Source: Chloroflexota bacterium (GTDB lineage Bacteria > Chloroflexota > UBA4733). Taken from it: a stretch of 18,033 bases of DNA. Position 1 is the stretch's first letter; each line of letters opens with the position of its first letter. Below the pieces are notes generated by a model. It saw only the letters and a list, made by a program, of their open reading frames with translations, did not search any database and had not been told where the DNA came from. The position numbers and the translations under genes are program-made. Location: assembly GCA_025449435.1 (NCBI GenBank), contig JANWJO010000076.1:1-18033 (forward strand), in the 5' to 3' direction. This document shows, piece after piece, positions 7,519-15,051 of the stretch.

Positions 7519-8880
7519 GTGCAGCTCCCACCTGGCCTCCGCGAAGCGCACATGTGCGTGGCTTGGGAGCAGGGCCTGCTCGCCTTTGACTCCCAACCAC
7601 CTGGCGCCTGGCCCGTCACACACGTGGTGTTTCCCGGACGGCGTACCGGAATGCCTGGCCCGGACTTCCGCGACGCCGTGTTTATCGATCATCAAGGTCA
7701 AGTGGTATACGGCGATGTTGAGGTCCACCTTGAAAGCGCCGGGTGGACCGCACACGGGCACCAACGAGATGCATCCTACAACCGCGTCGCTTTGCACGTG
7801 ACTTGGAGTGCTGCCGAGCCTGTTCGCCTGGCGTCCGGCCGGGCGGTGCCAACTCTCGCTATCCGTGACGTGCTCACGGTCAGTGTCGATGCGTTAATAG
7901 CCATGCCGGGCATGAACCGGCCGGCAAACCCCACGCAATGCCCAGCGTATATGGCGAAGCTGCCTGCGCCGGAACTGGTAGTTGAACTCAACCGGCTCGG
8001 TACTGATCGATTGCAGAACAAGGCGAATCGCCTGGAAAGTGATGGTGCGTTTGCCGGGTTCGACGGCGCTGTGTGGGCTGCACTCCTGCGTGCGCTCGGT
8101 TACCGAGCCAACAGCGAGAGCATGAGCCGGCTCGCCACTATCGTCCCCTGGGCGAGTGTTCAAGCGGTCGTGGTGTCTGGCGACGTCGACGACTTAATCG
8201 CACTCCTGCTCGGAGCAGGAGGGTGGCTAGAAGCCAATGGTACGCGCATCACAGATCTCCATCCGTCAGCCGCTGGCGAATGGAGAACCCGATGGGCACA
8301 GTTCGGTGCATATCTGTTCGGCGACGCGCTGCCTGTGAACGCGTGGACTTTGGGCGGCGTGCGGCCTGCCAACCATCCGGTCAAACGGCTGATGGCGGCG
8401 GCGGTCCTGGCGTGGCGATGGCGCGAGGGATGGACTCCGGCCATCCGTGAAACAATCTCTGATGCCAACGCCCTCTTTCGAGAATTGCCAGCATCGAACG
8501 TGACCGGCAAGCAGGTTCAAGTAGGGGAATCTCGGCGGCGGGACCTCGCCGTCAATGTGCTGTTACCGGCTGCGTTGGTTGACGCCCGACGTACTGGCAA
8601 TCGCGAACTTGAGGAATTGGCGATGAAACAGTACGCTAGCCTACGCTCGGGGGACGGCAACGAGGTGTCACGCCATATGCAGCGCACCCTTGGGTTGGCC
8701 GCTGGCGACGTGCGCTTCGCCGTGACCGAGCAAGGGAGCTTGACGCTATTTGACGAGTGGTGCCGGGAGCGGCGCTGTTGGGAGTGCCCCATCGGAAACT
8801 TGGCACGCGCCGAAGGGGCGGCGATCCGGGGTCAATCCTCAAACGGTTGCGTGGCAATGGTGGAGAAGGACCAGGCATGA
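7519..8880 (+). CDS. DUF2851 family protein
   Basis: A 453-residue soluble protein recognised as DUF2851, a family of unknown function. Family-like features include the N-terminal block with FPGRRTGMPGPDFRDAVF and YGDVEVHLESAGWTAHGHQRDASYNRVALHV (about residues 38-93), reminiscent of a nuclease-like alpha/beta fold with conserved D, E and H. A NHPVKRLMA segment lies in the middle, and a Cys-rich ending CRERRCWECPIGN could bind a metal. The nuclease idea is inference only. The GTG at 7519 is supported by AAGGGA 8 nt upstream. It lies 71 nt after rny, with no clear terminator or promoter between them, so read-through from the rny promoter is likely. Its TGA overlaps the ATG of the next gene. 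Confidence 0.88.
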   Translation: MQLPPGLREAHMCVAWEQGLLAFDSQPPGAWPVTHVVFPGRRTGMPGPDFRDAVFIDHQGQVVYGDVEVHLESAGWTAHGHQRDASYNRVALHVTWSAAEPVRLASGRAVPTLAIRDVLTVSVDALIAMPGMNRPANPTQCPAYMAKLPAPELVVELNRLGTDRLQNKANRLESDGAFAGFDGAVWAALLRALGYRANSESMSRLATIVPWASVQAVVVSGDVDDLIALLLGAGGWLEANGTRITDLHPSAAGEWRTRWAQFGAYLFGDALPVNAWTLGGVRPANHPVKRLMAAAVLAWRWREGWTPAIRETISDANALFRELPASNVTGKQVQVGESRRRDLAVNVLLPAALVDARRTGNRELEELAMKQYASLRSGDGNEVSRHMQRTLGLAAGDVRFAVTEQGSLTLFDEWCRERRCWECPIGNLARAEGAAIRGQSSNGCVAMVEKDQA

Positions 8881-10130
8881 TTCGCGTTGGCATTGTTGGC
8901 TGCGGACGCATTCTTCCGGCGCATCTGCGCGGATATAAAGCGCTGCGCGACGCTGGGTACGACAACTTCCGCATCACCGGGTTGGTGGCGCGCAATCGGG
9001 CTGACGCCGAGATGTTCCGCAAGCGCGGTGAAGGACCGCCGCCGCGCAAGCCGGTGAGCAATAACCCTGGTGATCCGTTATCGGCGCCGCACATGTACGT
9101 GAACGACGTGCATCCGGACACCGTGCCGGTGGTGTATGACACGCTGGAAGCGATGCTAGCGAGTGGCCAGATCGACGCCATAGACACACCTGCGTCGGTG
9201 TTTGCCCACCACGCCGTTGCGCTGCCAGCACTCGCCGCCAGCAAACACATCTTGGTGCAAAAGCCATTTTCGGTGAGCGTGCTCGCAGGGCAACTCATGG
9301 TAGATGCTGCCAAAAAGAACAAGCTGGTCATTGGTGTCACCGAGAACGCGCGCTACGGGGCCGGAACGCGCCACGCGGCCTGGGCCATCCACAACGGCGC
9401 TATCGGCGATGTGCAGATGGTCGCGACGATAAGCATTGGCACTGGTGAATGGTCCCCTGATAAAGTAGTGGCCAACACGCCCTGGCGGCACATCGCCAAG
9501 GAAGCAGGTGGGGGCGCCACGCTTGACCTGGGCGTCCACCAGTTTCACGGCATACGTTATTTGTGTGGCGAGGTCGCCACGATGTCGGCCCAAGTGCGCA
9601 CGTTCGAGCCGGTGCGCACGATGAAAGATCCTGCAACTGGCAACGTCAAGACCTATCCGGCCGATGCCGACGACGCCTACTTCGCGCTGTTCGATTTCGC
9701 CAACGGCGCTATCGGTACCGCATCGTTCACATGGGCGGGCCACGGCGACCCAATTGGATTGCCTGAGGGCCGCGTCGTGTATGGGTCCAAGGGCGCGATA
9801 CTCGGTAACAGACTCCAGCGCGATGGGCAGCCGGCAATGACCGTTGGCGAGTACTTCGCGGCCCACGCTCCCCAAGACGTGCGCGCCCGCTTCTTCCCCC
9901 TTGGACTCAGCGACTCATTTGCACTCGGCTTTCACGACTTCTTCCGGGCCATTGAGACCGGCGGGCAGATGGACGCCAGTGGAGAAGAAGGCTTACGTGA
10001 TGTCGCCACGGTGTTTGCGATGCTAGAGGCGTCCAACCTCAAGCAAGTCGTCGCGGTAAGCGACGTGCTGTCCGGCCGCATCCATGCCGCGCAAGACGCC
10101 ATTAATCAACATTATGGGTTGCATCCGTAG
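8877..10130 (+). CDS. Gfo/Idh/MocA family oxidoreductase
   Basis: A 417-residue NAD(P)-dependent dehydrogenase of the Gfo/Idh/MocA family. The N-terminal Rossmann domain begins IRVGIVGCGRILPAHLRGY, with the GxGxxxxxH-type nucleotide loop. The catalytic Lys is K129, in a VQKPF context where most members have EKP. The substrate-domain motif GGGATLDLGVHQFHGIRYLCG places the conserved Asp and His at D217 and H221. Members oxidise sugars, inositols or related polyols, and the substrate cannot be told here. The start is the ATG at 8877, inside ATGA with the DUF2851 stop, with AAGGA 6 nt upstream, so translation is probably coupled. An upstream open extension (from 8757) lies wholly within the preceding gene. 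The 3' end overlaps the convergent TDT gene by 29 nt. Confidence 0.93.
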   Translation: MIRVGIVGCGRILPAHLRGYKALRDAGYDNFRITGLVARNRADAEMFRKRGEGPPPRKPVSNNPGDPLSAPHMYVNDVHPDTVPVVYDTLEAMLASGQIDAIDTPASVFAHHAVALPALAASKHILVQKPFSVSVLAGQLMVDAAKKNKLVIGVTENARYGAGTRHAAWAIHNGAIGDVQMVATISIGTGEWSPDKVVANTPWRHIAKEAGGGATLDLGVHQFHGIRYLCGEVATMSAQVRTFEPVRTMKDPATGNVKTYPADADDAYFALFDFANGAIGTASFTWAGHGDPIGLPEGRVVYGSKGAILGNRLQRDGQPAMTVGEYFAAHAPQDVRARFFPLGLSDSFALGFHDFFRAIETGGQMDASGEEGLRDVATVFAMLEASNLKQVVAVSDVLSGRIHAAQDAINQHYGLHP

Positions 10131-11220
10131 CGGGAAAGAGAAAGCGGGTCACATTGCGCGCCATAGCGAGCAAGGTGATCAGCCACACGCCAATCGCGAT
10201 CCACACCGTGACGTGGGCGATCGCAAGGAGAAACGCGTAGCCGGTCACCATTGCCAATTGCGCCGTGGCAGCCGTGTACATCCCTAACGGAAAGACCAGC
10301 CCCCAGTACTGCGGTGAGTAGGTGATGGGATGAGCGCGCACCACGTGACGCCACACCAGCAGGATAAGCAGGAGTGGGACCCACCACATCCCCGCTACCC
10401 AAAAGGCCAGCGAACCGAGCGACAGCACCTGCAGAACACTCTGGATGAACGGCCACTGCTGCCCATCGAGCACCAGTGTCGTTCCCGCTAAGCTGGTGAT
10501 GGCAGCAGCGCCCATGTTGACCCAATACAGCGGCGTAAGGTCAGAAGGTGCCAGCTCAAAGAACGTGAAACGGTAGAACAGCAACGCTGTTATGAACAGG
10601 TACAGGACTGCCCCGAGCAAGAACGAAGCCAGCGCTGCAAATTGCCACAGCGGGTGTGCCCCAGTCGACGAAGCTGCCACCTTGGCGGCGAGCAGCGACA
10701 GCGCCTCGGTGGAGACGACGCCGAGCAACCAGGCGCCGCTCAACCCACTCGCCAGCGCTGGTTTGTCGCTCGCCACGATAATGGCGCTGAAGAAGGTGTA
10801 CAGCAGCACAAGCCAGAACAGTGCAGCCACCACCCACAGGATGGATGCCACATCAGTACCACCCTGGAAAACGCTGACTTGCACACCAAGCACGCCCAGC
10901 GCCGCGACGAGTGTAAAGAACCCTGGCCCTCCGGCGTGGCTGACCAAGTCGGCCACCACCTGCCGGAAGTGCAGCGCCACGCGCGCAGCGGTGAGCACGA
11001 TCAGGACGGCTGCGAACAGGATGTTGACGAGGTACAGCGTCCAAGCGAACCCGTGTTCATCGAGCAAGTTGGCGGCCAGCGACACGATGCCCGTTGCCAT
11101 CACCAGCGCAAAGTAGCCGGGAAACAAGGTGGCAATACCGGAGCGTATGCGCCGCCAGCCTGCTTCCACGTATGTCGCCTGTTCACGAAGGTCAAGTAGC
11201 CCTACCGCCAGGTGGATCAT
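10102..11220 (-). CDS. TDT-family transporter (TehA/SLAC1-like channel)
   Basis: A very hydrophobic protein (372 residues from this start) with about ten transmembrane helices. It matches the tellurite-resistance/dicarboxylate transporter (TDT) family, which includes bacterial TehA and plant SLAC1 anion channels. Diagnostic pieces are FPGYFALVMATGIVSLAANLL in the first helix, WVVAALFWLVLLYTFFSA in a middle one, and YSPQYWGLVFPLGMYTAAT near the end. Substrates of the family range from C4-dicarboxylates to sulfite and chloride; none can be assigned here. The start is uncertain: the ATG at 11220 has no good ribosome site, and a GTG at 11169, closer to the first helix, is equally possible. The gene stands alone on the minus strand. 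Confidence 0.9.
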   Translation of the reverse strand: MIHLAVGLLDLREQATYVEAGWRRIRSGIATLFPGYFALVMATGIVSLAANLLDEHGFAWTLYLVNILFAAVLIVLTAARVALHFRQVVADLVSHAGGPGFFTLVAALGVLGVQVSVFQGGTDVASILWVVAALFWLVLLYTFFSAIIVASDKPALASGLSGAWLLGVVSTEALSLLAAKVAASSTGAHPLWQFAALASFLLGAVLYLFITALLFYRFTFFELAPSDLTPLYWVNMGAAAITSLAGTTLVLDGQQWPFIQSVLQVLSLGSLAFWVAGMWWVPLLLILLVWRHVVRAHPITYSPQYWGLVFPLGMYTAATAQLAMVTGYAFLLAIAHVTVWIAIGVWLITLLAMARNVTRFLFPATDATHNVD

Positions 11221-11363
11221 AGAACACGGCACGCCGCCAGGTTGAAGGGTCATTTGCCGGAGAGGCAGTACGGCTATGGGATAAGCCAGGGCACGGGACT
11301 CAAGTCGGGCACGTTGTATCCCATCCTTATCCGCCTGGCAGAGCAAGAACTCCTCGAAGCCTG

Positions 11364-11708
11364 ATGGCGTGCGGACTAGTCGTGTTCAGCGTTGTCCCGC
11401 ACGGCTTGCATGTGGGATTCCCTTTCCACCTGAAATCGCCCGCTGCAAACATTGTGGCTAGCACCATCGTGAATGGTGTGCTGTCGTTGTTGATCGCGTT
11501 GCCTGCATGCTGGCTGCTCCGTGTCTCGCTCCAGGAACTCGTGCGTACTCTTAGAGTGGGTCGTCAGGTTTTGGATACGTTTGCGCCGCACCATGTCCAG
11601 CGACTGGTGGTGCTGGCAGGAACACTCGCTGTTTTGGTCGCTGGCCGTTTCCTGCGCCACTCTCGCGGGCCTCGAACTTCGGAGCGCGATCGGTCAGCGC
11701 GAGGTTGA
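11364..11708 (+). CDS. Doubtful small hydrophobic protein
   Basis: A 114-residue frame with two hydrophobic stretches, about residues 29-52 (NIVASTIVNGVLSLLIALPA and following) and 80-97 (RLVVLAGTLAVLVAGRFL), separated by a basic segment and ending in an Arg/Ser-rich tail. I do not recognise a family. There is no good ribosome binding site before the ATG, and the antisense strand is also open here, so it may be chance. It is kept because the two-helix pattern is plausible for a small membrane protein and nothing else occupies this stretch. It is divergent from the TDT gene. Confidence 0.3.
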   Translation: MACGLVVFSVVPHGLHVGFPFHLKSPAANIVASTIVNGVLSLLIALPACWLLRVSLQELVRTLRVGRQVLDTFAPHHVQRLVVLAGTLAVLVAGRFLRHSRGPRTSERDRSARG

Positions 11709-11801
11709 GACGCCCAGCTATTAGGCAATAGCTCCCTCCAGGTGGTCGAAGCGCACTCGGTATACTCAACGGCGCGTGGCCACCACTGGCCAGGCTCAGC
11801 G

Positions 11802-11875
11802 GGCCCCGTAGCTCAGGTGGACAGAGCAGCGGTTTCCTAAACCGCGTGTCAGGTGTTCGAGTCACCTCGGGGCCA
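11802..11875 (+). tRNA. tRNA-Arg (anticodon CCU)
   Basis: A complete cloverleaf can be drawn. The acceptor stem GGCCCCG (11802-11808) pairs with CGGGGCC (11868-11874), with discriminator A at 11875. The D stem is GCTC/GAGC with a 9-nt loop. The anticodon stem GCGGT/ACCGC closes loop TTCCTAA, with the anticodon CCT at 11836-11838. The variable loop is GTGTC (5 nt). The T stem AGGTG/CACCT has loop TTCGAGT. All stems pair perfectly. The 3' CCA is not encoded. The tRNA reads the arginine codon AGG. A TATACT at 11761-11766 is a plausible -10 element, but I see no -35 partner at normal spacing. Confidence 0.97.
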
Positions 11876-12259
11876 CGACCCTTCCAAGAACGAACCCCAT
11901 AGCAAGCGAACTCTTCCTCTTACCCACGTGTGAAGCAAAGGCCTCAAAGGTGACGCAGCCGGGGCACGGGATCTGGGCGTGACGGCGGACCCCTCCGTAA
12001 GGTTCCCCGCTCGGGGAACCGAGGCGACGATGAACCGCCGGCAAGAGCCGACGGGTTTGTCCCAGACGTATTACAATCACCGTTCCCTTGGCTCTCCCTC
12101 GCGCACGCGGGCGGGATGGCGAAGCCAGGGTGGGGGCCTGCTGCCAGTTTGTGTTAGCCATCCCTCGCCCAGCCCTGACAAAGCTTGCGAATGGTTCGCT
12201 GCTGGCGCCGGGTGCCCTGCACAAGGCGACGGCCAATCTGCACCCGGCGCGCTTTTTTT
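11876..12259 (+). ncRNA. Candidate structured non-coding RNA (unidentified)
   Basis: This gene-free stretch directly after the tRNA ends in a strong intrinsic terminator. It contains several strong helices in the plus-strand sense. GGTTCCCC/GGGGAACC (12001-12008 with 12013-12020, loop GCTC) is extended by CCTC/GAGG (11992-11995 with 12021-12024). GGGC-GGGATGGC (12109-12120) pairs with GCCATCCC-tc-GCCC (12157-12170). A competing helix, CCCTTGGCT (12085-12093) with AGCCAGGG (12123-12130), would exclude or pseudoknot with the previous one. I looked for signatures of tmRNA, RNase P RNA, SRP RNA, T-box, c-di-GMP and cobalamin riboswitches and found none convincing. The 5' boundary is unknown; it could be the processed trailer of the tRNA transcript. 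GC-rich DNA makes chance helices common. Confidence 0.3.
12205..12259 (+). terminator. Rho-independent terminator
   Basis: A perfect 11-bp inverted repeat, GCGCCGGGTGC (12205-12215) and GCACCCGGCGC (12240-12250), encloses a 24-nt loop and is followed, after two bases, by seven T residues (12253-12259). The T tract lies on the plus strand, so it terminates rightward transcription, most simply the tRNA-Arg transcript or an RNA encoded between the tRNA and this point. Confidence 0.75.
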
Positions 12260-12325
12260 CGCTCTCTTCGGCATGCTCACCTGGACACCCTACTTCAACC
12301 TCGAGTTTCAGTTGGAGAAGGGTCG

Positions 12326-12392
12326 GGGATGAGGTCAGGTCAGGAGCCTGACATCCCGTTTACGGTACTGTGACCGCCAGCTACGGCTGGCG
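12326..12392 (+). promoter_or_regulatory. Two hairpins in the leader of the DUF4342 gene
   Basis: Hairpin 1 pairs GGGAT (12326-12330) with ATCCC (12353-12357) and, after a GAG bulge, GTCAGG (12334-12339) with CCTGAC (12347-12352), closing a 7-nt loop. Hairpin 2 pairs CGCCAGC (12375-12381) with GCTGGCG (12386-12392) around TACG, giving a C(UACG)G loop of the very stable UNCG class. A perfect GGAGG follows at 12399-12403. Neither hairpin has a T tract, so they are not terminators; a role in mRNA stability or translational control is possible. No promoter was identified in this leader. Confidence 0.4.
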
Positions 12393-12465
12393 TAACCCGG
12401 AGGCGCAACGATGGAGGTGTGTATCTCTCTAAACAAGAGTGACGATAGCAGAAGGGGCGCATGTG

Positions 12466-12810
12466 ATGGCGAACACTTGGACGATGGAGACGATCAAAGT
12501 CGAGGGCACACAACTGTTGCATCTCGTCAAGCAACTTCTTCACGAGGGCAACGTCCGACGCATCATCGTGAAGCAAGGAGACCAGACAATCGTCGAGATG
12601 CCCCTGACGATAGGGGTTGCAGGCGCAGCGATCAGTCCTGTACTCGCCGTTGCAGGCGTGCTCGCCGCCTTGCTCACCGATTGCACGATTGATGTCGAGC
12701 GTTTGCAGAACTCGGACGGCGCCACGAAGCTCCCACCTACAGCCGACCAGAGCACGCAGGATTCACGGGGCGAGCCCATGTCCAGCCGTGAGGTCGCTAC
12801 AAAGCTCTAA
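12466..12810 (+). CDS. DUF4342 domain protein
   Basis: A 114-residue protein with the DUF4342 pattern: an N-terminal VEGTQLLHLVKQLLHEGNVRRIIVKQGDQTIVEMPL (about 12-47), then TIGVAGAAISPVLAVAGVLAALLTDCTIDVER (48-79), which includes a hydrophobic segment that may lie at the membrane. A polar Ser/Thr/Glu-rich tail of about 35 residues follows. The function is unknown. The family is widespread in Firmicutes and Chloroflexota as a small stand-alone protein or C-terminal module. The ATG at 12466 has AGGGG 8 nt upstream; GTGs at 12463 and 12439 are in frame but less well placed. The gene stands alone, preceded by a structured leader. Confidence 0.8.
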   Translation: MANTWTMETIKVEGTQLLHLVKQLLHEGNVRRIIVKQGDQTIVEMPLTIGVAGAAISPVLAVAGVLAALLTDCTIDVERLQNSDGATKLPPTADQSTQDSRGEPMSSREVATKL

Positions 12811-13077
12811 GCGGCAACACAAGCCAGGTAGGTTGACCGGACGCTCGAACGACTACGCCGCGCACAAAGTACGCGCCGCCTGATGCAACCTTGTGCGCAG
12901 CGACACGCATTGCTGCAGCCCAGCCTGTGCATTGAACGCTGTTCGCTGCCACACGCCTCCCGCTTCGCTGTTGTGTCGTGTGGTCCTGGTTCCTGCCGCT
13001 TAATCACGCCTGCGTTGACCTTGAACGACGTCGCCTGGCGTTTCGGTCGGTCAGCACCGAGACGCAGCGCCTCTATG

Positions 13078-13245
13078 CTACGTGAAACGCGACTGGACAA
13101 ACTTGTATGTCGCGTAGATGACCAGGAAGACCACGGAGATGACGACAGAAGCGATTGGGTTCAGCATTGCCGAAAACAAGACAAACAGAGCAGCGACAAT
13201 GCTCACCGCACCCTCAATCACTTCCCTATTGGCCAAATCACCCAT
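13078..13245 (-). CDS. Small two-helix membrane protein
   Basis: A 55-residue protein: a short polar N-terminus (MGDLANREVIEGA), then a hydrophobic region that can form two helices (about 13-29 and 32-48) around a central AMLNP turn, and a basic end YKFVQSRFT. The ATG at 13245 has AAGGA 10 nt upstream and fits the start of the hydrophobic protein. The frame is open further upstream to 13359, but that extension is Arg/Ala-rich and probably untranslated. I do not recognise a named family. The clean membrane pattern, ribosome site and length support a real small gene. It points away from the sulfatase gene and towards the DUF4342 gene. Confidence 0.55.
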   Translation of the reverse strand: MGDLANREVIEGAVSIVAALFVLFSAMLNPIASVVISVVFLVIYATYKFVQSRFT

Positions 13246-13592
13246 TGCGATCACATCCTTCCGGTGACACCGAGGGCTCGACAACGCCTTGGTCACCGCA
13301 CGCCGAACAGCAGCACGATCATCGGCCGTCGCCAGGCGTTCAGCATGTGTAGCGCGCACGGGTTAACGCTGTAGTCGACGCTCGTAAACCGACGGTTGAA
13401 ACGCCCCAATGCCGTTCGTGATCGCTGACCACCAAGACGATTGCGCGCCACGCGAAGCGGCGACAACGGGTATCGCTCTCATTGCCCCTGGCACGCTTCT
13501 TCGGCATGCGCGACTGCGCCGTGCTCTATGCTAGGCGCTGGAGCGCAGCGATGCAGCGCTGCCGGTACGAAACCAGACGGGCGAATGCGATC
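13246..13592. other. Intergenic region with no recognised element
   Basis: This is the gap of about 350 nt between the small minus-strand membrane protein and the sulfatase. I found no RNA gene, no promoter with good spacing and no strong hairpin. Open frames here are extensions of the flanking genes: upstream of 13245 on the minus strand, and 13482-13592 on the plus strand. These lack conserved character. Confidence 0.4.
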
Positions 13593-15050
13593 ATGCAACC
13601 AAACATATTGCTCATCATGACGGACCAGCAACGCTGGGACACCCTGGGCTGCTACGGCAACCCCGTGATCGAGACCGCCAACCTGGACTTCATCGCCGCC
13701 GATGGCACGGTCTTCACCCATGCCTACTCCGCCGTCCCCTCCTGCACGCCAGCGCGCGCCATGCTCCTCACCGGCATGGACCAGTGGCACACTGGCGTCC
13801 TCGGCATGGGCAGCGGCCAGCCCCCCTGCGCCTATCTCGAGCATACGCTCCCGCAACAACTCGCCAATGCCGGTTACCACACGCAAGGTGTCGGCAAGAT
13901 GCACTTCTCGCCACAGCGCTCCCTGCAAGGCTTTCACAACACCGTGCTCGACGAGTCGGCGCGGACCGAAACGCCAGGCTTCCTCTCCGACTACGCGCAG
14001 TGGTTCCAGCAAAACCGCACCGCCGATTACGATCGCTACGATCACGGCATCGACATGAACTCCTGGATGGCCCGGCCCTATCACCTGCCAGAAACCCTAC
14101 ACGCCAGCAACTGGACCGTTACCGAGTCGATCCGGTTCCTGGAACGCCGTGATCCAACGCGACCGTTCTTCCTCAAAACGTCGTTCGCCCGACCCCACTC
14201 ACCGTACGACCCGCCTGGCTATTACTTCGATCTCTATCAACAAAAGGACATGCCCGAACCAACGATCGGCGGCTGGGCTGGCATGCACGACGTGCCGCAC
14301 GACGCCAAAAGTCCGAACGCCTGGCGCGGCAAACGCTCTCCCGAAGAAATCCGCCGAGCGCGCGCCGCCTACTATGGGCTGATCACCCACATCGACCATC
14401 AGATCGGCCGCTTGCTCCGCTGGCTCCAGCAACACCAACTGTTCGAAAATACCGTCATCATCTTCCTGTCCGACCATGGCGATATGCTCGGCGACCACAA
14501 CCTCTGGCGGAAGACCTATGCCTACGAAGGCTCCGCCCACATTCCGCTGATTGTTCGGCTGCCCAGGGACGTACGCGCGAACGTGCAACCGCAAGTGGAT
14601 GCGCCCGTTGGCCTGCAAGACATCTTGCCGACCATCCTGGATGCCGCCAACGTGCCAATTCCCAGCAGCGTGGACGGCGCGAGCCTGCTGCCGCTCATCC
14701 GTGGCGAGCAGGTCGACTGGCGGCCCCACCTGCACGGCGAGCATTGCACGTGCTACAGCGAGGAGCAAGAGATGCAGTACCTCACCGACGGGAACTGGAA
14801 ATACATCTGGTTTCCACGGCTCGGCACGGAGCAACTCTTTCACCTGGTACATGATCCCGGTGAAAAGGTCAATCTGGCCGCTAACGGCGCCTATATCGAG
14901 GCGCTGTCGAACTGGCGGCAGGAACTTGTGCGGGTGCTGTCGCCGCGCGAAGCCGGGCTTACTGCTGGCGACCAGCTCGTGTGCCAGGCTGGCAAGCCGT
15001 ATCTGCTCTCACCTGCGTCGCACAACCGCATTCGGCGCGCCACGCCGTAG
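13593..15050 (+). CDS. Sulfatase (type I, formylglycine-dependent)
   Basis: A 485-residue alkaline-phosphatase-superfamily sulfatase. The N-terminal metal-site strand reads NILLIMTDQQR (D11; Q12 where many sulfatases have a second Asp). The signature CTPAR is at C51-R55, followed by AMLLTG. C51 would be converted to formylglycine, so an FGE or anaerobic maturase must exist elsewhere. Other expected active-site residues are K102 and H104 in GKMHF, H202 in ARPHSPYD, D294 and H295 in FLSDHGDMLGDH, and K307. The C-terminal subdomain contains the usual YLTDGNWKYIW strand and LFHLVHDPGEKVNLA. No signal peptide is visible, so it should be cytoplasmic and act on small or imported sulfate esters. The ATG at 13593 is chosen because the fold starts immediately; the upstream extension to 13482 is Arg-rich. 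Confidence 0.93.
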   Translation: MQPNILLIMTDQQRWDTLGCYGNPVIETANLDFIAADGTVFTHAYSAVPSCTPARAMLLTGMDQWHTGVLGMGSGQPPCAYLEHTLPQQLANAGYHTQGVGKMHFSPQRSLQGFHNTVLDESARTETPGFLSDYAQWFQQNRTADYDRYDHGIDMNSWMARPYHLPETLHASNWTVTESIRFLERRDPTRPFFLKTSFARPHSPYDPPGYYFDLYQQKDMPEPTIGGWAGMHDVPHDAKSPNAWRGKRSPEEIRRARAAYYGLITHIDHQIGRLLRWLQQHQLFENTVIIFLSDHGDMLGDHNLWRKTYAYEGSAHIPLIVRLPRDVRANVQPQVDAPVGLQDILPTILDAANVPIPSSVDGASLLPLIRGEQVDWRPHLHGEHCTCYSEEQEMQYLTDGNWKYIWFPRLGTEQLFHLVHDPGEKVNLAANGAYIEALSNWRQELVRVLSPREAGLTAGDQLVCQAGKPYLLSPASHNRIRRATP

Positions 15051-15051
15051 G

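Noticed and set aside
8636..9875. Two long minus-strand open frames (8636-9340, 9156-9875) opposite the oxidoreductase
   Set aside because: They overlap a confident Gfo/Idh gene and each other; no recognisable domain.
12121..12170. T-box-like AGGGTGG at 12127-12133 with a downstream CCATCCCT
   Set aside because: The conserved T-box continues NACCGCG, which is absent; there is no stem I signature, and no tRNA synthetase or amino-acid gene follows.
12411..12692. 93-residue open frame with a perfect GGAGG before its ATG, overlapping DUF4342
   Set aside because: The protein is Arg/Asp/His-rich and low in hydrophobic residues, as expected of an out-of-frame reading, and the other frame has a clear DUF4342 domain. 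The start is kept only as a possible regulatory upstream frame.
12883..13374. 163-residue plus-strand open frame
   Set aside because: It runs antisense over the small membrane protein, has no ribosome site and has the Cys/His/Arg-rich composition of a shadow frame.
11802..13592. Genomic island inserted at tRNA-Arg
   Set aside because: tRNA genes are common integration sites, but I saw no integrase, no repeat of the tRNA 3' end further downstream and no phage-like genes.
13479..14852. Two long minus-strand open frames (13479-14084 and 14199-14852) opposite the sulfatase
   Set aside because: They mirror a well-supported sulfatase in GC-rich DNA; no family features or ribosome sites.
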